64,000 nt of DNA, from contig NZ_JACVCG010000005.1 of NCBI RefSeq assembly GCF_016742135.1, forward strand, positions 1 to 64,000, given 5' to 3'. This document shows positions 58,096 through 64,000 of this stretch, piece after piece; the first letter of the stretch is position 1; each line of letters opens with the position of its first letter. The notes beneath the pieces were generated by a model, which saw only the letters and a program-made list of their open reading frames with translations, was not told where the DNA came from and ran no database searches. The position numbers were made by a program, and so were the translations under genes. This DNA comes from Brevundimonas sp. GTDB taxonomy: Bacteria; Pseudomonadota; Alphaproteobacteria; Caulobacterales; Caulobacteraceae.

Positions 58096-59943
58096 TCAGG
58101 TATCGGCGTCGCCATCCTCATCCGGGTCGTCCGGGATGGCGGGCAGGGAGACCGCCGGGGCCATGTCGCGGATCTCGCCGACCGTCGCACCGGGAAAGGC
58201 CTCCAGCACCGAGCGGATAAACGGATCCGCCTCGACCTCGGCCCGGGTCTGTTCGCGGGCGCGGCGTTCCTGTTCGATCAGGGTCTCGCCCCCGCCCTGA
58301 CCATTGGCGGCCACCAGCCAGGTGCGCCCAGTCCAGTCCTTCAGCCGGCTGGCCAGCTTGCGCGCCAGATCGGGCGGCGTGCCGGGCGCGGGCTCGAACG
58401 TCAGGGCACCGGGGCGAAAGGCGACCGGCCGGACGTAGCGTTCCACGTCCAGCTTCAGGGCGATCTCGCGCTTGTCGTCGATCAAGGCGACCATGGCCTC
58501 GAACGTCTGGGGGTCCGGCAGGGGGGGCTGGGCCATGGTCCGAGGCGGGGCCAGGCTTGCCTGCGCGCCGCCGCCAGAAGACCCGCCGCCGCGGGGCGCG
58601 GGACCTCCGCTGCTCCCGCCTTCGCCCGAGTTCAGGGCCTTCAGCGCCTCTTCCGGCCCCGGCAGGTCGGCGGCATAGGCCAGCCGGATGAGGGCCATCT
58701 CGACCGCATCGGCGGGGTTGGGAGCGCGGCGCGTCTCCTCCAGCGCGCGCAGCAGCATCTGCCAGACCCGGGCGAGCGTTCCGGCCGAAATGCCGGCCCC
58801 CAGGGCCGCCAGAATACGCGCCTGATCCCCCGGCAGGCGGGTCGCGTCCGGCCCCAGCATCTTGGCGACCGAGGCCGCGTGACAGTGCTCCAGCAGATCG
58901 CCCATGATCTGCACCGGATCGGCGCCATAGCCGTACAGGTCGCGGAACATCTCCAGCGCCTCGGGGGTGCGGCCACCCATGACGGTCTCGAACAGGGCGA
59001 TGGTGCGCGTGCGGTCCGCAAGGCCCAGCATGTCCCGGACAACATCGGCCTTGACCGCCTCACCCTCCCCACCCTGTACGAGGGCCTGATCCAGCAGCGA
59101 CAGGCCGTCGCGCACCGAGCCCTCGGCTGCGCGCGAGATCAGCGCCAGGGCATCACGCTCGATCGCCATGCCCTCCTGCTGCGCTACCCGGCCCAGATGT
59201 TCGATAAGGATTTCAGGCTCTACGCGCCTCAGATCGAACCGCTGGCAACGGCTCAGGATCGTCACGGGGACCTTGCGGATCTCGGTCGTGGCAAAGATGA
59301 ATTTGGCGTGGGGCGGCGGTTCTTCCAGCGTCTTCAGCAGGGCGTTGAAGGCTTGGTTCGAGAGCATGTGCACCTCGTCCAGCACATAGACCTTGTAGCG
59401 CGCCTCGACCGGAGCGTAGCGCACGCTGTCCAGGATTTCGCGGATGTCGCCCACGCCGGTATGGCTGGCGGCGTCCATCTCCATGACGTCCATGTGCTGG
59501 CCCGCCATGATCGCCGCGTCATGCCGCCCCGTCGGCGTCAGCGCCAGCGAGGGCCGGTCGATGCCGGGGGCGTCATTGTTCAGCGCCCGGGCCAGCAGGC
59601 GGGCCGTGGTGGTCTTTCCGACCCCCCGCACGCCGGTCAGCATGAAGGCGTGGGCGATCCGGCCGGTCTCGAACGCATGGGTCAGGGTGCGGACCATGGC
59701 CTCCTGACCGATCAGGTCCTCGAAGGTCGTCGGCCGGTATTTGCGGGCCAGCACCTGATAGGCGGCCGAGGGCGCGTCCTTGAGCGGTGCCGGCTCGGGC
59801 AGGGGCGCGAGGTCGGGCCCGGGTGCAGGCTCCGGCGCGGGGGGCGCACCGAACATGTCATCGGTATCGGGGTCGCGCTCGACCGACTCCGCGCCCTGCG
59901 TGTCGTCGTCTTCCCACGGCGGAATCGGGTCCATCTCACTCAT
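58096..59943 (-). CDS. dnaX: DNA polymerase III subunits tau/gamma, zinc cysteines absent
   Basis: The clamp-loader ATPase that couples polymerases. The 615-residue protein has Walker A GVRGVGKTTTARLLARAL, DEVHMLSNQAFNALLKTLEE (DEAD-like Walker B), sensor 1 and SRC motif TILSRCQRFDLRR. The usual four zinc cysteines after the Walker A helix are not present: the segment reads NNDAPGIDRPSLALTPTGRH. The acidic N-terminal 60 residues and the Gly/Ser-rich linker (about 465-480) before the tau domain are variable. The ATG at 59943 is used; an extra in-frame stretch upstream lies in ffs. Confidence 0.95.
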   Translation of the reverse strand: MSEMDPIPPWEDDDTQGAESVERDPDTDDMFGAPPAPEPAPGPDLAPLPEPAPLKDAPSAAYQVLARKYRPTTFEDLIGQEAMVRTLTHAFETGRIAHAFMLTGVRGVGKTTTARLLARALNNDAPGIDRPSLALTPTGRHDAAIMAGQHMDVMEMDAASHTGVGDIREILDSVRYAPVEARYKVYVLDEVHMLSNQAFNALLKTLEEPPPHAKFIFATTEIRKVPVTILSRCQRFDLRRVEPEILIEHLGRVAQQEGMAIERDALALISRAAEGSVRDGLSLLDQALVQGGEGEAVKADVVRDMLGLADRTRTIALFETVMGGRTPEALEMFRDLYGYGADPVQIMGDLLEHCHAASVAKMLGPDATRLPGDQARILAALGAGISAGTLARVWQMLLRALEETRRAPNPADAVEMALIRLAYAADLPGPEEALKALNSGEGGSSGGPAPRGGGSSGGGAQASLAPPRTMAQPPLPDPQTFEAMVALIDDKREIALKLDVERYVRPVAFRPGALTFEPAPGTPPDLARKLASRLKDWTGRTWLVAANGQGGGETLIEQERRAREQTRAEVEADPFIRSVLEAFPGATVGEIRDMAPAVSLPAIPDDPDEDGDADT

Positions 59944-60004
59944 GGGCCAGTCATAGCCCGTGACGCGATCCCGGGCGAGGCCGGATAACGGTTTTGCTGA
60001 GGGA

Positions 60005-60103
60005 GAGAAGGTGGAGACCGCGACCCGAAGGGGAATTCGTTGTGGCTGCTGCCTTCCGGCCCTGACCAGGTTGGCGAAGCCTTCGCCCGCGATCTCCACC
60101 CCC
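60005..60103 (-). ncRNA. ffs: Signal recognition particle RNA (4.5S, ffs)
   Basis: The complement of 60044-60070 reads CCTGGTCAGGGCCGGAAGGC and then AGCAGCC, the universally conserved apical loop of bacterial SRP RNA that binds Ffh. The ends close with GGTGGAGA/TCTCCACC (60010-60017 with 60093-60100). Length of about 95-100 nt matches small bacterial SRP RNA. Exact ends are approximate. A promoter with TTGATC and GCATATC boxes may lie at about 60106-60134 on the minus strand. The dnaX ATG follows about 60 nt downstream. Confidence 0.92.
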
Positions 60104-60173
60104 GATATGCGCGTTCAGCCCCGCGAGATCAAGATGCCTTACGGATCGCGGCGGCCAGCGCTATGAGAGCCTC

Positions 60174-61124
60174 ATGTCCGGTCCCGTCGTTACCGCCTTT
60201 TCCGCCTCGCCGCTCGACCGGGGCGGGGATGCCCGCAATGACCCCGCATGGATGGCCGCGCGTAGGGCCGATCCCGCCGCCCTGTCGCTGGCGATGATCG
60301 ACGGACGGCCCCGCCTTGAGAGCGTCGAAGGTCAGGACCGGCTGGCCTGGGCGCCCCTGTCACGCCTGTTGCCGCTGTCGACCGTGGAGCCCGTATTTCT
60401 CGGGCTGTGGAAGGACGCGCCGGTCTTTGCCTGTTCCGTGCCCGAGGGCCGGGCGGCCGAGCTGGAGAGCCTGATGGGGCGCGGCGACCACCCGGATATG
60501 CGCGCCGCCGCCGCGAGTCTGCCGATGGGCGATCTGGCCATGGCGGGCGCCGCCAAGGGCGTGTTCGACTGGCACGGACGCAACGGCTTCTGCCCCGGCT
60601 GCGGACAGGAGACGCAGGTCGCCTCGGGTGGATGGCGGCGCACCTGCGCCCCTTGCGGGGTCGAGCACTACCCGCGCGTCGACCCGGTCTGCATCATGCT
60701 GCCGGTCTGGTCGGGCGGGGCCGAGCCGATCTGCCTGCTGGGCCGCCAGGCCGCCTGGCCCGCCGGACGCATGTCGGCCTTGGCCGGCTTCATGGAACCG
60801 GGTGAAAGCCTTGAAGAAGCCTGCGCGCGCGAGGTGAAGGAAGAGGCCGGGCTGACGGTCACCTCAGTCCGCTATCTGGCCAGCCAGCCCTGGCCCTTCC
60901 CGCATCAGCTGATGATCGGCCTGATCGCCGAGGTGACCGATGACCGGGCTCAGCCGGACCTGACCGAGCTGGAGGCCGTCGCCTGGCTGACCCGCGCCGA
61001 GGCCCGGGCCGTGCTGGACGGACGCCACCCCGACATTCTGGCGCCCTTTCCCTTTGCCATCGCCCACACCCTGCTCAAGGCGTGGGCGTATGACGCCGAC
61101 GACACCTCCTCAGGTCAGTTGTAG
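60174..61124 (+). CDS. nudC: NADH pyrophosphatase / RNA deNADding enzyme
   Basis: Hydrolyses NAD(H) and removes NAD caps from RNA. The 316-residue protein has a zinc ribbon (FCPGCGQ about 140-146 and RTCAPCG about 157-163), the Nudix box GFMEPGESLEEACAREVKEE followed by AGL, and the NudC-specific SQPWPFPHQLMIGL. It ends overlapping the convergent gene by 10 nt. Confidence 0.95.
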   Translation: MSGPVVTAFSASPLDRGGDARNDPAWMAARRADPAALSLAMIDGRPRLESVEGQDRLAWAPLSRLLPLSTVEPVFLGLWKDAPVFACSVPEGRAAELESLMGRGDHPDMRAAAASLPMGDLAMAGAAKGVFDWHGRNGFCPGCGQETQVASGGWRRTCAPCGVEHYPRVDPVCIMLPVWSGGAEPICLLGRQAAWPAGRMSALAGFMEPGESLEEACAREVKEEAGLTVTSVRYLASQPWPFPHQLMIGLIAEVTDDRAQPDLTELEAVAWLTRAEARAVLDGRHPDILAPFPFAIAHTLLKAWAYDADDTSSGQL

Positions 61125-61540
61125 GCCGCGACACCCCAGTTGCAGGTGCCGCTGCAACCCGGCATCTGGACTTCCACCGTGTAGCGCCCGGCCGTGGCGC
61201 TATCCAGGATCACCAGCGGCGTGTCGTCGTCTTCGAAATCGCGACCGACTTCTCGACCCGAGGCGTCGCGAACGATCATGTCCACGTCGCTGCAGTTCTC
61301 GTCACAGACGCCGATGAAGACCACACTGCCCGCGCGAACCTGAAGGGTGCCGGTGCCCGAGGCACCTTGTCGCAGGGATCCGGTAGTCTTGCTCTGAAGG
61401 GTCAGGTCGAATTCGTTCGATACCGCATTCAAAAGAAAGTCGACCATGGCCGCGCCGGTCGGATCCTGAGCCTGGACGGAAAAGCCCGGTGCCATCACGG
61501 CAAGTGACAGGGCTGCGGCGGCAGTGAGGGACTTCAGCAT
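61115..61540 (-). CDS. Secreted protein with a PPC-like C-terminal domain
   Basis: A 141-residue exported protein. Signal peptide (MLKSLTAAAALSLAVMAPGF, cleavage after VQA). The C-terminal half (GSVVFIGVCDENCSDVDMIV, REVGRDFEDDDTPLVILDSA, GRYTVEVQMPGC) has the pattern of a bacterial pre-peptidase C-terminal-like beta-sandwich, with four Cys that could form two disulphides. Function is unknown. It is convergent with nudC. Confidence 0.75.
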   Translation of the reverse strand: MLKSLTAAAALSLAVMAPGFSVQAQDPTGAAMVDFLLNAVSNEFDLTLQSKTTGSLRQGASGTGTLQVRAGSVVFIGVCDENCSDVDMIVRDASGREVGRDFEDDDTPLVILDSATAGRYTVEVQMPGCSGTCNWGVAAYN

Positions 61541-61631
61541 GGGCTCATCTCCAAGGGTTGATGCGGCACGATGCCACCGCGCCGCGTCCCCGACAAATGA
61601 CGAAACCCTTTCGATAGTCCGGCCGGCATCC

Positions 61632-62357
61632 TCAGCCGACGGTCGCCCGGGCCTCGGCCAGGTCGCCGGGGTTGTCGATCGAAAGAGGGGCGTCGGCGAT
61701 CACCGCTGCATGAATCCGCAGGCCCATTTCCATCGCCCGCAGCTGTTCCAGCTTCTCGCGGCGCTCCAGCGGCGACGGCGGGGCGGCACAGAAGGCCTCA
61801 AGCGCAGCTCGGCGATAGCCATACAGGCCCACATGCCGCCAGACCGGCCCGTCGCCATACAGGGTCGATCGCGTGAAATAGAGGGCGCGGCCTTCGGTCC
61901 CCTCCGGGGCCATGGCCAGTACCGCCTTGACGACATCCGGATTGCTCCGGTCACCCGGCCCTGATTCCGGGGCTACCAGTGTCGCGATATCGCACTCCGG
62001 ATGGCGGGCGAGAAGATCGATACAGAGGCCCGAAATCCCCGGGTCGGCAAACGGCATGTCGCCCTGCAGATTAACGATCACATCATGCTGGCCCCCCGGA
62101 TCCAGCGCGTGGAGCGCCGCCCGGATGCGGTCCGAGCCCGACGGCAGGTCCGGATCGGTCAGCACGGCGCGGCCGCCATCCGCCTCGACCACCTCGACAA
62201 TCTCGGGGTCGCCCGCCGCCACCGCCACCGCCAGACCCGAGGCGCGGGCCTGACGGCTGGCCCGGACGATCATGGGCAGGCCACCGATGTCGGCCAGCGG
62301 CTTTCCGGGCAGGCGGGTCGCGGCCATACGGGCCGGAATCAGGATCAGGGGGTTCAT
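61632..62357 (-). CDS. kdsB: CMP-KDO synthetase
   Basis: 3-deoxy-manno-octulosonate cytidylyltransferase, which activates KDO for lipid A-core assembly in LPS synthesis. The 241-residue protein has the nucleotide-binding N-terminus LILIPARMAATRLPGKPLAD, VNLQGDMPFADP and ERREKLEQLRAMEMG. The ATG at 62357 gives the canonical start. It is divergent from a cytochrome c gene. Confidence 0.95.
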   Translation of the reverse strand: MNPLILIPARMAATRLPGKPLADIGGLPMIVRASRQARASGLAVAVAAGDPEIVEVVEADGGRAVLTDPDLPSGSDRIRAALHALDPGGQHDVIVNLQGDMPFADPGISGLCIDLLARHPECDIATLVAPESGPGDRSNPDVVKAVLAMAPEGTEGRALYFTRSTLYGDGPVWRHVGLYGYRRAALEAFCAAPPSPLERREKLEQLRAMEMGLRIHAAVIADAPLSIDNPGDLAEARATVG

Positions 62358-62520
62358 CGGGGCTCGGTCAGCGGGGTCTTTGGTCGCAGCCGGGCGTCGA
62401 ACCCAACCGGACAGTTGCGAAGGCGGCCTTACCGTGTCAGAGACGCCCACGCGAAACAATGCCCGCGCCCCTGCCACCGGCTGACGACGCGGGCCCTTCA
62501 GATACGGGACTGACGACGCG

Positions 62521-63234
62521 ATGAGCGGCAACCTCGAGTGGAACAAGATTTTCGGTGCGGGCCTGGCGACGGTCTTCACCATTCTGGTTGTCCAGCAGGC
62601 CTCGGGCTTCGTTTATCAGACGAAGACTCCTGAAAAGATGGGCTATGCCGTCGACATCCCGGAAGAGGGCGCCGGAGGCGGGGCCGAGGCCGTCCTGCCG
62701 CCCGATTGGGGCACGCTGATCCCCGTGGCCGATCTGGCCGCCGGCGAGGCCGCCTTTGCCCGCTGCCAGGCCTGTCACACGATCAATGCGGGGGGTGCCA
62801 ACGGCATCGGCCCGAATCTGTATGGAGTCATCGGTCGCGCCGTCGCCGGTCACGCCGGCTTTGCCTATTCCGACGCCATGGTCGCCCACAGGTCCGAGGA
62901 CCCGACCTGGTCGCTCGACGCCATGGACCACTTCATCACCGCCCCGGCGCGCTATGTCCCGGGCACCAAGATGTCGTTCGCCGGTCTGCGCGACACCGAG
63001 ACCCGCGTGAACCTGATCGCCTGGATGATGACGCAGGGCTCCAGCGGCTATGCGGTTCCAGCTCCGGATCCCGCGCGCCAGCCGGGTGCCGCCGATGCTG
63101 CGGTCGAGGGTGAAGTGATCGTGGGCGGAGCCGACACCACCGGTGCTCCGATCGAGGGCGCGGCCGGTCAGTCGACCGTCGAGGCGACACCTGCGGCACC
63201 CCCGGCAGCGGACAGCGCGCCCACCGGCGGCTGA
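62521..63234 (+). CDS. Membrane-anchored cytochrome c (CycM type)
   Basis: A 237-residue cytochrome c with an N-terminal uncleaved anchor (about 10-31, IFGAGLATVFTILVVQQASG), the heme site CQACH (C82, C85, H86), the axial Met in TKMSFAGL (about 150), and GIGPNLYGVIGR. The tail of about 55 residues beyond the domain is Pro/Ala-rich. It resembles CycM-type cytochromes that pass electrons to cytochrome oxidase. Confidence 0.9.
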   Translation: MSGNLEWNKIFGAGLATVFTILVVQQASGFVYQTKTPEKMGYAVDIPEEGAGGGAEAVLPPDWGTLIPVADLAAGEAAFARCQACHTINAGGANGIGPNLYGVIGRAVAGHAGFAYSDAMVAHRSEDPTWSLDAMDHFITAPARYVPGTKMSFAGLRDTETRVNLIAWMMTQGSSGYAVPAPDPARQPGAADAAVEGEVIVGGADTTGAPIEGAAGQSTVEATPAAPPAADSAPTGG

Positions 63235-63244
63235 TACAGGCCCC

Positions 63245-64000
63245 TTAAATCCGTCGGAAGATCGGCGCGTCGAAGCCCTCGGCGCGCTGATTCGTATCGG
63301 CCTCAGCCAGGGACTGGCGACACACTTCGCCTGTCCGGCCCGAGGCATGGATCAGGGTGTCGGCATCCACAACGATGGCCGAATGACCGGTCCAGCCGGT
63401 CCCCCCCGTCGGATGGAGCCACAGAGCCAGATCGCCCCGGCGCAGGTCGCCCCGTCCCACCGCCTGTCCCAGTTCGGCCTGGCCGTCGGCATAGCGGGGC
63501 GCGGCCCGTCCTCCAGCTATCAGGCAGGCCTGAACCATGGCCGCGCAATCCATGCCCTGGTCAGAGCGTCCGCCCACCGCGTGCGGAAGGCCGATCAGGC
63601 TTTCGGCCACGGCGGCAAGGTCCGGCGGAAACTCGCCAAGCGGCATCAGGGCCACATCCCCGACGGCATCCCGGGCCGGATCGACCAGGGCGTTGAACGG
63701 CAGAACGCCGCCGCGCCCCGCAACCCTGTGCGTCGGCACGGTGACGTCTGACCTGAGGGCGGTTTCCGCGACCCAGCCGACCACTCCGTCCCGGCGGCAG
63801 CGGCCCCAGAGGCGCCCCCCCTCACGGACCAGCCCGTCGAAGGCCTCTCCGAACAGCAGTTGGGAGACCCGGTTGCCGTCATCGTCGTGCACATCGGCCA
63901 CCGGCACCGCAGCCTGGAAGGCCTCCGTCGGGCGATAGGCGCGCGCGGGCACGATTCCTTCCAGCGCCGCTTCGGCCAGGTCGGATCGTATCAGCAGGGC
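63245..64000 (-). CDS. NlpC/P60 cell-wall endopeptidase, 5' end beyond the window
   Basis: A peptidase with an SH3-like N-terminal part (DVHDDDGNRVSQLLFGEAFD) and an NlpC/P60 catalytic domain: Cys in MDCAAMVQACL, His in TGHSAIVVDADTLIHAS. A GTG at 63952 is not the start, since the frame runs on to the window edge with residues consistent with the family N-terminus (DLAEAALEGIVPARAY). The true start is therefore beyond position 64000. Such enzymes cleave D-Glu-DAP bonds. Confidence 0.88.
   Translation of the reverse strand, partial: ALLIRSDLAEAALEGIVPARAYRPTEAFQAAVPVADVHDDDGNRVSQLLFGEAFDGLVREGGRLWGRCRRDGVVGWVAETALRSDVTVPTHRVAGRGGVLPFNALVDPARDAVGDVALMPLGEFPPDLAAVAESLIGLPHAVGGRSDQGMDCAAMVQACLIAGGRAAPRYADGQAELGQAVGRGDLRRGDLALWLHPTGGTGWTGHSAIVVDADTLIHASGRTGEVCRQSLAEADTNQRAEGFDAPIFRRI

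Overview
This is a GC-rich chromosomal segment from an alphaproteobacterium, most probably a member of the Caulobacteraceae and close to Brevundimonas. The evidence is a complete PhyR-NepR-EcfG general stress response locus, an ATP synthase epsilon subunit lacking its C-terminal domain, the ffs-dnaX-ybaB-recR order, a long obgE-proB-proA-nadD-rsfS-rlmH run, and several GANTC sites. Almost all of the window is core chromosome. There is no prophage, insertion sequence, CRISPR array, rRNA or tRNA gene. The accessory parts are a single-chain MmeI-like restriction-modification enzyme near the left end and several short palindromic repeats.

Left part (1-16.4 kb): an unknown HTH-like protein; the MmeI-like enzyme; a YciA-type thioesterase; def, a small membrane protein, fmt and truA; an entericidin; a TPP enzyme with a downstream lipoprotein; trmD-rplS; two tandem paralogous secreted proteins; a DUF2383-like protein; kynA behind a CHAP-domain protein; an acyltransferase; and small lipoprotein and membrane genes. 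Middle (16.4-30 kb): lpdA, a two-lobed aspartic protease, xerC with its DUF484 partner, a transaldolase-type gene, priA, a TerC-family protein, and the F1 ATP synthase operon atpHAGDC, which carries an extra secreted-protein gene between atpD and atpC.

30-40 kb: ten genes on the minus strand read obgE, proB, proA, nadD, rsfS, rlmH, envC-like, ctpA, a divergent polysaccharide deacetylase and rppH. They link ribosome maturation, proline and NAD synthesis and cell-envelope processing. 40-46.4 kb: ald divergent from an Lrp regulator, an SRPBCC gene divergent from an ArsR regulator, gabD, an MHS-type transporter and a second entericidin.

46.4-50.2 kb: the general stress response core. A HisKA_2 sensor kinase, ecfG and nepR lie opposite phyR, and the intergenic region holds two divergent EcfG promoters, each GGAAC-N16-CGTT. 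Just downstream of phyR is what looks like an unannotated small RNA: an EcfG-like promoter, a large hairpin exposing a run of seven C, and an intrinsic terminator. Both entericidin genes have EcfG-like sequences one base from consensus upstream. Right part (50.2-64 kb): an oxidoreductase with a hotdog protein, a TraB-family protein, a membrane/XRE/membrane operon with inverted repeats, rmuC, recR, ybaB, a duplicated-domain secreted protein, dnaX, the SRP RNA gene ffs, nudC, kdsB, a membrane-anchored cytochrome c, and an NlpC/P60 protein cut by the window edge.

The most useful leads are the candidate stress small RNA, the AT-richer target-recognition part of the MmeI-like enzyme, rsfS with no ATG, GTG or TTG start, the gene inside the atp operon, the loss of zinc cysteines in PriA and DnaX, and a GANTC-rich double hairpin upstream of lpdA.
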